A DNA stretch of 64,000 bases from Saxidomus purpurata (taxonomy: Eukaryota > Mollusca > Bivalvia > Venerida > Veneridae). The DNA is taken from NCBI GenBank assembly GCA_022818135.1, contig JAFMSR010000005.1:23203272-23267271 (forward strand). Reading direction: 5' to 3'. The notes beneath the pieces are model-generated. The model had not been told where the DNA came from. It did no database searches and saw only the letters and a program-made list of their open reading frames with translations. The translations under genes and the position numbers were made by a program. Within the stretch, counting starts at the first letter, position 1. Each line of letters begins with the position of its first letter. Positions 1 to 11,196 of this stretch are shown here, piece after piece.

Positions 1-317
1 TTCTTGAGTGTTCCAATCATAAGTGTGAATGGTTACCATAGTGATAGTTTCTCCATAAGTCCAAAGTCTTCTGTTTGCTACAGTAAGTGCTATATCTAGT
101 TAAATGATTTTACTTTGGAGTGGTATACCAATTAATATATCATAGTGTGGTGGATTTTGAACTCCTGGAGCTGCCTAGATATCAAGCCAGAGCTTTGTCC
201 TGTCCCAATCATCAGAATTTCTTTTTTAGGAATTTTCATTTATGATCTTATATTCTGTAATACATTTTTATAAGATGAGTATGTTCTGTAAACCTATGTC
301 TGTGTATCTTTTTCCAG

Positions 318-1164
318 CTCCATCGATCCTTCAACCAGATTTTTCTCCAACAGATTCTAGTGTCTCACCTTTTCCGCATCTTGCATCACAAAGGGACATT
401 ACTCCGCCAAGTTCCCTGCCAAGGGGAAGAATTCTTGGTGATAGCTTAGATGCCTTAGATAGCAGTCCGTCCAGATTTAGTCTTCCTTCACCTACAAAGA
501 GTTATGATGAGTTTAACTGTGAAGAGGCGGAGTTACGTGCCCTTGTTAATGAGGCCGATCAGATGTTTCCACAGGATTTGTCATATGGTTTGTTAATAAC
601 TCAAAACCTTATTTGATATCATACTTTCAATATTTACCAATGAGTTCTTTTTGATTTTCTGAAAATAGTACACATTTGCCTACAAGATATGACTTTTGAT
701 TAAATGATATTATAACAGATGCCTGAGGAAGTGTATGCTGTAGCTATATAAAATTGCTAAGTACCAGTTCTCTGTATCTTTTAAGTGGACCTACCTTTCT
801 TCCAGTTGGGAAGGTTCCATTAATTCGTCACAGGGGTGTTCTGTAAGAGCTCATCCAATGAATAGAGAATATGCTGGTTGCCCCTGGCTACACACATACA
901 AAAATTCTGTTTTAGTTAATTTATGTGGAATGCATACCAAGCACTTCTTGAGAAAATATTTACAAACAACTTAAACATTTTTACTACATGATGTTTAAAC
1001 AGCTGTATAATTTAGAAGTTTGATGATAACATGGTTTTATTTCAGGACAACCAAAGTCAAGACTTGGTGGAAGTAATGATGACATGTTACAAGCAGCTAG
1101 TTCAATACAGACAGCCATGTCAGACTTTGTGAATCAGGCAGTCAACATTCGTATTCCACAGTAA
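318..1164 (+). CDS. Last two coding exons of an unidentified gene (possibly dystrophin/dystrobrevin-like C-terminus)
   Basis: Two exons are seen: 318-587 and 1046-1164, ending in TAA at 1162-1164. The first follows a pyrimidine-rich CCAG acceptor and ends in phase 1 before GTTTGT. The second follows TTATTTCAG, and the frame joins cleanly. The encoded tail is rich in Ser and Pro, then acidic (EEAELRALVNEADQMFP), and ends with a helical segment, LQAASSIQTAMSDFVNQAV. The pattern AA-SI--AM---V and the acidic stretch before MFP recall C-terminal pieces of dystrobrevin and dystrophin, but this is recollection of a family pattern, not an alignment. Upstream exons lie outside the window. That this is the 3' end of a real gene is well supported by phase, splice sites and coding character; the family name is weak. 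The last 50 bases of the terminal exon are the seed of the repeat array that follows. Confidence 0.6.
588..1045 (+). other. Phase-1 intron of the 5' partial gene
   Basis: The 458-base intron begins GTTTGT and ends TTATTTCAG. No coding exon or recognisable repeat is seen inside it. Confidence 0.55.
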
Positions 1165-1862
1165 AATATCCATGTCAGACTTTGTGAATCAGGCAGTCAA
1201 CATACAAATTCTGCAGTAAACTACTCATGTCAGACTTTGTGAATAAGGCAGTCAACATTCATATTCCGCAGTAAACTATCCATGTCAGACTTTGTGAATA
1301 AGACAGTCAACATTCGTATTCCGCAGTAAACTATCCATGTCAGACTTTGTGAATCAGGCAGTCAACATTCGTATTCCACAGTAAAATATCCATGTCATAC
1401 TTTGTGAATCAGGCAGTCAACATACGTATTCCGCAAACATTCATATTCCACAGTAAATTACCCATGTCAGACATTGTGAATCGGACAGTTAACATTTGTA
1501 TTCCACAGTAGAATATCAATATCAGGCAGTAAGCATTGGTATTCTATCCATTTCAGACTTTGTAAATCAGGCAGTAAGCATTGGTATTCTATCCATTTCA
1601 GACTTTGTAAATCAGGCAGTAAGCATTGGTATTCTATCCATTTCAGACTTTGTAAATCAGGCAGTAAGCATTGGTATTCTATCCATTTCAGACTTTGTAA
1701 ATCAGGCAGTAAGCATTGGTATTCTATCAATTTCAGACTTTGTAAATCAGGCAGTAAGTATTGGTATTCCACAGTAAAATATCAATTTCAGACTTTGTAA
1801 ATCAGGCAGTAAGTATTGGTATTCCACAGTAAGATATCCATTTCATACTTTGTAAATCAGAC
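1115..1862 (+). repeat. Minisatellite derived from the end of the terminal coding exon
   Basis: The sequence starting CCATGTCAGACTTTGTGAAT inside the terminal exon recurs in tandem directly after the stop codon. Early units (about 1115-1500) have a period near 55 bases and keep the exon end including the CAGTAA stop. Later units (about 1510-1765) are cut to a regular 45 bases, drop the stop and are nearly identical. Because 45 is divisible by three, the later block reads openly on both strands; on the plus strand the unit is SIGILSISDFVNQAV, which still contains the exon-derived SDFVNQAV. There is no in-frame link to the gene because several stops intervene, so this is most likely 3' UTR sequence. 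Confidence 0.9.
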
Positions 1863-4180
1863 AGACATTCTTCTTATTCACAGTTAAACTGGATGTCTGA
1901 TTTATAAAAATTTGATTATGTTCCTTTCTAACTTCATACCAGCGATAGGTCTGATAGAGAAACCACAGGTTGTCCCCCTTTGATCTTTCAGTGCAATAGG
2001 TATGCACCAATGAAATAACAAGTAATAGTGCTGCATTTTACCTCTTATACATACAATGTATATATATTTCATAATCCATTGATAATCTGAAAATACTCTT
2101 GGACCGTTGGAAGTGTATGCTGACAGATTTTGGCCAGTTCATTTTAATTTTACTGTGTGTTTTGATTTTAATGTTGTAAATAGTATCTATATACATGTAT
2201 TTATTTATTTTAGCTGATGATTGTGAAAGCTAAGTGTGTTTTCCAATATTCCTTTTTTATAGAGCTGGAACTTTACATGCCCTGTAAAGACTTTAAGTTG
2301 TATTTTTAGCCAGTAGTTATCTCATTGAAATGGGTCAGTTCAGTATTTGTAATAATTTTTTATTGTGTTTTTAGTAGTTTATTTACTTTCAATTTTTGTA
2401 TGTGACTTGACTTTTAAGTTTTTATTTATCTTATTTCCAAGTGAAAACACACTGTATATCAGCTATGGTTAAACACCATTTTACATGTTTTATTGAACCA
2501 GTCAAAGGGCTTTGTCATGTACATTTTAGTAAAAATGAGACATTTACATACATTGTAGTGTAATGTACTCGTACCTATTATTTGCAGTTAGGTGACATGT
2601 AAATTAAAAGTCTTCGGTAAGCATAGTGATAAAGATAGAATGCATTTGAAAATCATGTAAACAGTTAAAAAGTTTCATTTAGTTACAATGTATTGTTATA
2701 GCAGCCGAAATGTAAACTGCACATTGGCAAGATATGACCTTCCTCAAATAGTGACAATTTTATGCGTTCAGATTTCTATTTCTATTTATGACATTAGAGC
2801 TAGTCTTACAGAATTCAATAATTTTCATTCGTTTATTTTGCATCAGTTGTAGAAAAAGTTTTTGAAACTTACATGAACTACTCTTGCTGACTGCTTCTGA
2901 CCAGTACTCGTGCGAAAAGAAGGGTTTGCAGTGAAATACTGTTGGCGAGATTCAAACTTAAAACCTCAGGGTTCTACCCCTACACCAGGGTGCCTCCCTT
3001 GAATGAAATACAGGAATTATATTTTCCTAAGCATAAAAATGTATTATGCCATATATTGAGTTACTGATGTTTATAAATTTTGTTCAAATACATGCCAAAG
3101 ATGCAAACTGCGGTAGAATTTCCTGTAATACCAAAGGAATAATTCTATGCTCTGTGAATAAAAATATTGGATAAGGCACCCTGGTGTTTCTAAAAGAGTG
3201 CAATTTACTTTCTATTAAGACTTTGTAAGTGTAGAATGCATTTTACATGATTGGTTGTGAAGACTTTTGAGACTGTCTTTCAGACTTTCTTCAATATTTA
3301 AAAAAATAATATGCTTAGGTGCAGGTTTTCTTTTACATGTATTGTTACAATTAATGTTCATACTTTATATATATTGGTTATTTTGTTCTGTGGCTGGTAT
3401 GCATACTTTTCTTATCATTTACCTGGCATTATTTATTCATGTATGTTTTCATAAAACGGCCTAGAAATATTAATTATAAGGTGCAATATATTTTTTACTG
3501 AATATTAGAAGCAGGCTCTAAACTTTTACTCAAAATGTACACAGCCAAACTTTATTTGTAAGTTTGTTCCCAATGATCTCCATGATGTGACTGTTTTATA
3601 TCTTACTTTTCAGTCAGTTCATGTGTTCTATAAATATATCTAGTCCTGTCATCGTAGAATCTCCATTATTTAAAAGCATGTAACTGTAGATGTATTATTT
3701 AGATGAAGAAGTAAATGTTGCAATGATAATTTTGTCTCATATTGCTCACATATTATATATATATTCTAGTTTGGCTAATAAATTATAAAACATAAATTGT
3801 CTTTATGTTTTATGTAGCTGTCACAACACAGGTCTGAAAATTCCAACTATGGGTTTCTAGAGGTGCTAGTGAGATGTTGTGCCTTTTTCGCTTACTTAAT
3901 TAATGATTCTGTCAAAGCTTATTTGTTTAGAACATGGTGCTTGCATGCTGCATAAGTTTTGCTGCAGTGCTTTACAATAATTGTAGTCTAACGCTGCAGT
4001 AAAAGCATATGAAATATTTGAATAACCAAAGATACATCTGAACCAAGAACTGTCACTATTAAGTAACAAATTCTCCAAAATGTCAGAACGGGTGTCAAAA
4101 TGTCATTAATTCAAGAAAGCATGTTCATGACCTAGAGTGTGACTAGAAACGCCTGCAAAAGGAAGTTTGTCCAGGGTGTG
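1863..4180. other. 3' UTR and intergenic DNA; partly copy A of a segmental duplication
   Basis: No gene is supported. A canonical AATAAA poly(A) signal lies at 3777-3782 and could end the transcript of the upstream gene. From about 2880 the sequence resembles 12115-12900, for example in the shared stretches around 3095/12312 (CTAAAGATGCAA-type), 3200/12427 and 3932/12680. This marks the downstream flank of the duplicated TRIM-like locus. Confidence 0.6.
2944..2996 (-). repeat. tRNA-derived SINE head (fragment)
   Basis: Read on the minus strand, the segment has a tRNA-like A-box region (CTGGTGTAGGGGTAGA) and a B-box-like GTTTGAATCTC about 30 bases further on. There is no complete cloverleaf with an acceptor stem, so it is read as a SINE head, not a tRNA gene. 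A degraded equivalent lies near 12160-12190 in the other duplication copy. Confidence 0.45.
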
Positions 4181-4206
4181 TAGGTTGAGCTTGATATAAC
4201 TTTTAT

Positions 4207-4764
4207 AAAAACACAAATATGTTTTTTTAAATTTCCCAATGACTTGAAATACATTTCACTTAATGTTTTATTTTCACAAAACTTAACTCTTTTGAAACTT
4301 GACACAAGCCTTACATATGTTCAGTAACAAGATAGTAATGTAAAGTAGTATCTGCAACATAAGATATAATTATAGTTATTCTCACTGTTTATAACTTTAT
4401 TCTGATATTTTGTTTTTATAAAACTTGACCAAAACATATTGCTGAGAAAAATGTACTTCTTTACAAACCATGTACAAAACATACCTATACACACAATTTA
4501 AAGATGAGTTATATAATTATGTTTTTCATTTTCCAATCACTTGGAACAAATTTTGTTAACTTCATGTTTTATTTTCACAAAATTTATCTGCATGAATTGA
4601 AACTTGACACAAGCCTCACATATGTTCAGTAACAAGAAATTAAATGTAAAGTAGTATCTGTAATATGATATAATTATCCTTTGACAAAACACGAGTAGGC
4701 CACTGTTTATAACTCTTATAATATTCTGTTTTCATACGACTTAGCCAAAACATATTGCTGAGAG
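4207..4764. repeat. Tandem duplication of about 290 bases downstream of the TRIM-like gene
   Basis: About 4230-4463 and 4520-4764 are two diverged copies of one block. Both contain the strings GAAACTTGACACAAGCC, CATATGTTCAGTAACAAGA, GTAAAGTAGTATCTG and CCAAAACATATTGCTGAGA in the same order. A single further copy, about 15116-15385, lies in the same place downstream of the second TRIM-like gene. The block was therefore duplicated in tandem in one copy only, after the locus was duplicated, or lost once from the other. Confidence 0.8.
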
Positions 4765-4862
4765 TAATTGGTGGGTTGCTTATTGTCCATACATATAATT
4801 TAAAACACGATTTATATCAATAAGGTCAACATTGTTCAATACTATTTTGTTTGTGTTACCGA

Positions 4863-6620
4863 TCACATTCTTTGTTTATTAAGTTGATACATTTGCAATG
4901 TATTTGTATAGTAACTACTTCCTACACATGCTATTACAACTCTTTCATTAAAACCATCATAACATATTGCCTTTGGTCTCTTTACTCCATTTATTACAAT
5001 TTCAGCGTTCTGACCATTTGAAGATATTTTCACTATATTGTTAGAACTATCCCCACAAACATACAGATCATCATTCTCATCTACAGCAATATCCCACACA
5101 CCCTGTAGTACCTTCTTATCATTGTATGTCCATACAAGTGTACCATCAACTTTCAAAGCTAATACACCATTCTGGTTATCACCAACAAACACTAAAGAAC
5201 CTTCATTGTTTGTGTTTACATAATATGGAGTACTGAACAGTTTATTGCCCTTAGCATCTCTATCAAAGGTACGGTTCAGTTTCCCTTCAAGGGAATATAC
5301 ATGTACCTCTGCTGTGTCATTTTCACCACAGGTAACAAACAGTTCACGATTCTTATAGCACACACCATGGCATTTCTTACCTATCTTAATAGTATTTCTT
5401 GTTTGTAGTGTACCACCACTAAGACTAGCAATCTCTATTTTGTGTTCTTGTTGATAACTGATACAGATATCATCATCTATCATGCATACATCACGAGGAC
5501 TTCCAGGCAAAGATACTTTTTGCACTTCTGCAAGTTTTTGGTTGAATAGCTTTAAATTTTTGTTATTAAAGTCTGAAAGACTGATTTGACCGTTTTTCAT
5601 CAATCTTAATCCCAGAACGCTGCAATATTTAGCTTCGTCTGGCAGCTGACACTGACTCCCCCTTTTGCCTATCGTAATTTTGTAAGGGCCTGTCTCTTTC
5701 TTCTCTTTCTGGATGCTTTCTTTCTGCATTTCAAATTCCCCAAAACAGTCAATTCCCTGGATTTTATTTTTCAAATTTGACTCCAATCTGAAAACCATAC
5801 TATTCTTTCCTACATTTCCTAAAATACAGCCTAATTTCTCCCCCGCCACTTTTATCATCCCCTCAGCTCTCCTCGCTCCAACGAAGCTCCGTACTGCATC
5901 ATTTTCAACATTATTCAAGCTTTGCAGAACTTTGGTTAGATCGGCGATGTTGTCATCACAGATTTTTATGTCTTCATCAATGAATGGTACATTTTCATCA
6001 TATCGTGACTTCAGTTTTGAATTGAAATTTCCATGAATGCGATCAATCTCTTTAATCAGTTCTTTTCTGTAGTCATCCGCTCTCTTACTAGAATCTGCCT
6101 TTTCCTTGGTCATTCTTAACTTGTCGGCTTGTCTACGTGTCTTAGCGTTTTCAAAGCGGGTTTTGATTTGTTCAATCGCTGTTTTTCTGCCTTTCAATTT
6201 ATCTTTTTCTGTTCTCTCACTTGCAAACTCAGGAAGATAAACTAGTCCATCACACATTCTGTGATTCAATGATACACAAACACTGCAGCACAGTTCATCA
6301 TGTATTTTACAAAATGTTTCAAGATGCTTCCCGTCATGTTTCTCACATTTATCTGACAAAAGTTGAGCTGTAAACTCAAACTGTTCTTTGTCAGTCTGCA
6401 CAACTATTTTGTGATTTTTCATTGTTGGAAACCTTTTGTGTAATCCAACGCAAGAATCACAGAGCATGTCATTACATTCTACACAAAACATCGTGGCTTC
6501 ATTAGTTTTGTTCTCAATCAAACAAAGTCCACACTTAGACGGTGTTAAAATATCTGAACCTAAAGATTCACTTTTTGTAGCCATATTTATCACTTTGTGT
6601 ACTTTTACTAACAAGTTCAC
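4863..6620 (-). CDS. TRIM-like protein: tandem B-boxes, coiled coil, C-terminal NHL-like beta-propeller; no RING
   Basis: An intronless 585-residue frame. The first methionine (6618-6620) or Met13 (6582-6584, MATKSES) could be the start; Met13 would give the short leader usual before a B-box, but the sequence does not decide. B-box 1 spans about residues 30-70 (C30-x2-C33, C46-x2-C49, C54-x2-C57, H61, H70). B-box 2 spans 92-123 (C92-x2-H95, C104-x2-H107, C112-x2-C115, H120-x2-C123). A charged, Lys/Glu-rich coiled coil covers about 145-300. From about 325 to the end there are repeats with VWDIAVDENDDLYVCG-type blades, as in NHL/beta-propeller TRIM proteins. A RING finger is absent, so direct E3 activity is doubtful. 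Related proteins are expanded in bivalves and often linked to innate immunity; that role here is inference. A close partial paralogue lies at 15541-16349 on the same strand. Confidence 0.9.
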   Translation of the reverse strand: MNLLVKVHKVINMATKSESLGSDILTPSKCGLCLIENKTNEATMFCVECNDMLCDSCVGLHKRFPTMKNHKIVVQTDKEQFEFTAQLLSDKCEKHDGKHLETFCKIHDELCCSVCVSLNHRMCDGLVYLPEFASERTEKDKLKGRKTAIEQIKTRFENAKTRRQADKLRMTKEKADSSKRADDYRKELIKEIDRIHGNFNSKLKSRYDENVPFIDEDIKICDDNIADLTKVLQSLNNVENDAVRSFVGARRAEGMIKVAGEKLGCILGNVGKNSMVFRLESNLKNKIQGIDCFGEFEMQKESIQKEKKETGPYKITIGKRGSQCQLPDEAKYCSVLGLRLMKNGQISLSDFNNKNLKLFNQKLAEVQKVSLPGSPRDVCMIDDDICISYQQEHKIEIASLSGGTLQTRNTIKIGKKCHGVCYKNRELFVTCGENDTAEVHVYSLEGKLNRTFDRDAKGNKLFSTPYYVNTNNEGSLVFVGDNQNGVLALKVDGTLVWTYNDKKVLQGVWDIAVDENDDLYVCGDSSNNIVKISSNGQNAEIVINGVKRPKAICYDGFNERVVIACVGSSYYTNTLQMYQLNKQRM

Positions 6621-7190
6621 TGCATAAAACTCAAGAATCCAACATTATCCATTTATAACCGTTTTCAAGTCATGTTAAAAAAAAGTTTTCTCTCCTAAGT
6701 TTGTCACCAAAAATGTTCAGGTTTAAACAAGCTGAATACAGCTCTATTGATTTTGAAATCCTATTCAAAAATTGTTATCTGATATGTAGGCATTTCAATT
6801 ACTCCTTTTTACCTGGTTGATTCATGTCAATATGTAACTTGCATTTAATACTGTATACACATGTATATCCTGTATCTCAAAAGTTATCAAGAATATCCGT
6901 ACAATCCAGTATTGCTTAAATTATCTTTTGTATATTTCCATGACTACTTAAGAACCACTTCAATCATTAATGTTTTTAACTGTCCAGTAACAAGTATTCT
7001 GTCATCAGCTTATCATGAATAATTTTATATATACAACACCGTAATAAACATTTCATGCTGAATTACATGTTTTGAGTCTTAAGTGTGATCTTGACCTTCA
7101 ATGTATGTCGCTGGGTGTAATGCATGACACCCTTGTGAACAACTGTGCGAAGTTATTCCAAAATCGGTTCATGCATTTATATACTCATTC
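6621..7190. other. Upstream flank of the TRIM-like gene; nothing recognised
   Basis: AT-rich sequence with scattered stops in all frames and no convincing exon. It must include the promoter of the minus-strand TRIM-like gene, but no TATA box in a clear position was identified. Confidence 0.4.
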
Positions 7191-7194
7191 ATTT

Positions 7195-7364
7195 TAGCCT
7201 GATTGTGAAGAAAGTTTGTAGCTAATCCAGTCACTCTTGAGTCCGCTTCCTGGAAAAACCAGTACTAGTGTCATATGAGGTATGGTCATGCCCTCAGTGG
7301 GGGCTCGAACCCGCAACCTCCGGGATGAGTGGCAGCCACCTTAACCTCTACACAACCGCTCCCT
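7195..7364 (-). repeat. tRNA-derived SINE
   Basis: On the minus strand the element begins GGGAGCGGTTGTGTAGAGG. It has an A-box-like stretch (7339-7356) and a near-consensus B box GGTTCGAGCC (7302-7311). The tRNA-related head is followed by an unrelated body ending near 7195 (CAGGAAGCGGACTCAAGAGT). Head plus body is typical of SINEs, and there is no acceptor-stem pairing. Confidence 0.7.
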
Positions 7365-8600
7365 TATAGAAGTTACAGCCTGGACATGAAGTGTGGACAG
7401 ACGAAAATGAGCAAGCATATAGTCCCAGGTTGGGGACTAATAAACATTGTAAAGGCTGCCAGAATCATTACATTAAGAGTTTGTTATTCAGATAAAATTT
7501 TACTGCAGTTTAAATTACTAGAAATTAGAACTCCAGTAAAAAGCACACCCTCTCATATTGTTAGTACTTAAAGGTACAATATTGAACTTTCCAAGAGGAC
7601 AAATCGGCCCTTAAATGCAAACCACAATTCTCTGATTGATACTCTCTGTTCAACCTATTAAGGTTGTTTATAGAAATGCATTCAATTTATTTAGGTTATA
7701 AAATTCACACCACGAAAACTGCTTTCATTTTAATTGGTACATCCAATACTTAGCAAATTTCAAATACATTATTAAGAAATTAATCCAACACTAGTATCTA
7801 ATAGCACATTAAATTATACAAATAGTTATACGTAGTACTGCTTGAGTTATGATCCTTGTTTTTACAGCTTTTGCTTCAGCCACTTTTGTTAACCAAGGTT
7901 ATGATGCAAATCAACAATTTTTCAATTAATCTTAGTGAACATGACAGTAAATATGGAAAAATTTCAGAGGACAAAGGATTCAGTAGTCTGCTATCAATGA
8001 CTTACACAAGGAAAAATTCTAGAACTTATAGATAGACAGAACATAAGTAATAAGATCTTTCAGTTATTTATTTGTCACAAGACCATTCATTACAATTTAC
8101 TCGCAAGCAACAGGAGCTATTAAGTAAAATGATTAAAAATTACAGTAAAAGTTGGTATGAGGAAGTAGAAATGTAAAACTTAATCAATGTACATACAGTT
8201 CATTAAGTATAATGTTGACAGCGACTCGACAAGAGAGCCAACTATTATTGTATAAATTCATTAGATAATATAAGGGTTAAATCTTTTCCTGCATGCAATG
8301 AATGTAAACTTTTGTGTACACATATATCTGTTACGTCACTGTCACTTTATTCTAAATCAACTGTACTGCAAAGATGTTCTCAAATACTATTTATAGGTTA
8401 TTCTCTAATACAAATTTATGTCATTATGATTCTTAAGTGACAAACAAATGAAAAGACATAACTATGTACTTTAATTCACGTTTACTTAAAAACTACACTG
8501 CTGCTATACACACCAGTGAAATGGTTTTGAAAAGCTGGTTTTGGTTCGCCCATAAAGATATTTTTTAAGACTAAGAGAACTGTTCACATGCATGCATTTT
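7365..8600. other. Non-coding AT-rich stretch
   Basis: No gene, domain-bearing frame or clear mobile element is seen. The open frame at 7329-7571 is partly SINE-derived and shows no protein-like pattern. Confidence 0.4.
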
Positions 8601-9450
8601 TAGCTCACCTGGCACACAGTGCCAGAGAGAGCTATTAGGATTGCATTCTGTCCGGCGTCCGTCCACCATTTCCTTCAAACGACATCTTCTCTGAAACCAC
8701 TGGGCCAATATGGATGAAACTTTCAGGGATGTTCCTTGCATAAAGCTCTATCAAAGTTGTTCAAAGAATTCCATTCCATGCAAAACTCTGGTTGCTATGG
8801 CAACAAAAAGGAAAAACTTAAAAAATCTTCTTCTCTAAAACTGCAAGGCCGAGAGCTTAGATATTTAGCATGTCGCATTGTCTAGTGGATCTCTACCAAG
8901 ATTGTTCAAATATTGAGCCCTTGGTCAAAATTGACCCTGCCCTGGGGGTCACTTGGTTTTATATAGGCTTATATAGGAAAAACTTTGAAAATCTTCTTCT
9001 CTGAAACCACAAGACCTAGATTAGATATTTGTCATGTAGAAATGCCTAGTGAACCTCTACTAAGATTGTTCAAATTATGACCCCCAGGTCAAAATTGACT
9101 CCTCCAGGGGGTCATTTGATTTTACATAAGCTTATACAGGAAAAACTTTTAAAATCTTCTTCTCTGAAACCACAGGGCCTAGAGCTAAGATACTTAGCGT
9201 GTAGCATTGCCTAGTAGACTTCTTCAAAGTTTGTTCAAATCATACCCCTGGGGTCAATATTGGCCCCGCCAAGGAGGTCACTTGTTTTACAAAGATGTAT
9301 ATAGGAAAACCTATTTGATATGTAACATTGTCTTGTGGTCTTCCACCTACTTTGTTTCAAATCATGCCTCTTGGGTCAAAATTGACCACATCCATTAGGC
9401 AAGTGGACTTGTATTCAGGTGAGCGATATAGGGCCATTATGGCCCTCTTG
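8601..9450 (+). mobile_element. Non-autonomous dispersed element with TAGCTCACCTG/CAGGTGAGCG ends and about 160-170-base internal repeats
   Basis: The left end TAGCTCACCTG and the right end CAGGTGAGCGATATAGGGCC form short imperfect inverted termini. The inside is built of three to four tandem monomers. The string GGAAAAACTT-AAAATCTTCTTCTCTGAAACC recurs near 8811, 8969 and 9139, each followed by a GGTCAAAATTGAC-type block. No open reading frame is present. The design (short inverted ends, a core of roughly 160-base tandem repeats, no transposase) matches published bivalve pearl-type elements as I remember them; that family link is inference. Other copies are at 10084-11196, 13262-13979 and 18126-18290. 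Confidence 0.75.
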
Positions 9451-10083
9451 TACATGTATTTCATATGCATGGTCATCTTCCACTACAAAGCAGGAATAGT
9501 GTTCAAGTTTTTTTTCCATTATGTAGTCTAACCAGTATTTTAAGGAACAATAATTATTACAGAATATTCAAATGTTGTACCGCCTGCCTTGTGGCCCTTG
9601 ATTTTTAAAAATTCCCCTGCAGCCAGTCAAAAAAGACTTAATGCTCAGACCAAGTGACAACAATTTTTGTTTTATCTGATCAGATACAAATGTTAGTATT
9701 AATTTACAATTAAAAGTCTGATAATTTCTGCTTGAAAGGCAACCTAACACTATCAAACACAAAATGTGATTGTTTGGGACCAGATAAGCCAAGGTAGATA
9801 ATACTAAATGACACATCTTGTTTCTAGTAAAGAGCTGAAGTTTGTCTCTCCGTGTGCAAGGATCAAGTGCTGAAATCAATGCTTAGGATTTTTCATCACC
9901 CTTGACAAGAAATATATTTTCAAAAACAGCAACTCAAGCCTGCACTCTCAACAATGTGGTGTTTTCTTTTACTTACATTAGTATACAATGCCCCAGGATG
10001 CCTTCAGTAACTATGTATATTTTACCCAGAACATAGTCATAATTCTAAGTTCTTATGGCACATTTGCTAGTTCTATTTACAAA
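9451..10083. other. Non-coding spacer between two dispersed elements
   Basis: Nothing recognisable. The minus-strand frame at 9568-9879 has no domain-like pattern. Confidence 0.35.
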
Positions 10084-11196
10084 CAAGAGAGCTATGATGG
10101 CCATATATCGCTCACCTGAGTACCAGTGCACCGGTTGCTAAGGAAGTCAGAGGTGGCTATAGGAACTCATTGGAAGCTAGGTTTCTCCTTTAACTCTATA
10201 TAATAAAGACAAGGGACCCCTTCCCCACACGGGTATGGTCAATTTTGACCCCATGGGCATGATTTGAAGAAACTAAGAGGACCACTAGACAATGTTACAT
10301 ACTAAATATCTAAACTCCTTGTATAAGTACACAAGTATGGTAATTGGCTCAATCCGTCCATCCATCCCTACGCTCTTACAAATCATTACTTATGTGGCTG
10401 AACTGTCCATATCATTTACTTTTGACAAGTTGCGAGAAAGACTTCTTTTTTAATTATCATTGAATGTTTGTTTAATGTCAACCAAATAGTGACTCAACTG
10501 TATAAAATATTATGCGCACATTTTAATTGTCTCCAACTAAAGCTACTTATTATTTTGAGAGAATGAGACGAAAATAAAAATAATCAGTCTGCGAGTTTGA
10601 TGTTTTGTGTAAATTTGTAAATTTCAAATGGAATTTAAAATACTTTCGTTTTGTTTTCAATGACTGGAATAAATTACATCATGAAGCAGAAACAGTAGAA
10701 AACGCTTCACTTGAAAATATCAGGAGTGTTATATAAATAACAGTCACTGATACCGTTGAAATAAATCTGATTTCCTTTCATTAAATCAATTCATCATGAT
10801 AGTACATTTGATACATATTAATACAGCTGGTGCATATTTAAGATTAACAGCAACATTATTGGCCATAACAGATAAAGAAATCAATTCACCTTTTTAACAA
10901 GACCAATAGTGATTGTGAAATGTCCGCAATTCGGATAACTCGAGAACTTTGATAACTCGAGCATTTTACTTGGGCCCGTGGGGCTTCAAGTTATCGAAGT
11001 TTTACTGTACAGTTTTCTTCCTTGGCAGGAGGTAAAAATCAAAAACCCTACCCAGCGGAGACAATTTTTTTTTTTTTTTTGGATAAGATGTCATTTGAAG
11101 TAAACTGTTAACAGACACACTCCCGAGGGCGACAGATAACGGACAGAAGACAATCCTAAAAGCTCACCCTTAGTATATGCTCAGGTGAGCTAAAAA
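10084..11196 (-). mobile_element. Second AGCTCACCTG-type element, inverted, with a foreign insertion
   Basis: It begins CAAGAGAGCTATGATGGCC...CGCTCACCTG and ends CAGGTGAGCTAAAAA, which is the reverse orientation of the element at 8601-9450. The family's GACCACTAGACAATG-type block is visible around 10280, followed by unrelated sequence. The inner part near 10928-11010 carries the end of another transposon (separate entry). Confidence 0.7.
10928..11010 (-). mobile_element. Solo terminal region resembling a pogo/Tigger-type DNA transposon
   Basis: Read on the minus strand it starts CAGTAAAACTTCGATAACTTG and continues with two further ACTCGAGTTATC-type motifs. This form (CAGT-AAACTTCGATAACT) is characteristic of TcMar-Tigger/pogo termini. 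No transposase or second end is seen nearby, so it is a fragment. Confidence 0.45.

Noticed and set aside
1467..1777. Overlapping 101- and 93-codon open frames on both strands
   Set aside because: They are by-products of a 45-base repeat whose length is a multiple of three; no start context or splice link.
1500..1862. CRISPR-like appearance of regular repeats
   Set aside because: Units are contiguous with no unique spacers, and the genome is eukaryotic.
5038..6627. Plus-strand open frames opposite the TRIM-like gene
   Set aside because: Shadows of the minus-strand coding sequence with no domain pattern.
7195..7364. Functional tRNA gene
   Set aside because: A and B boxes are present but no acceptor-stem pairing, and a SINE body follows.
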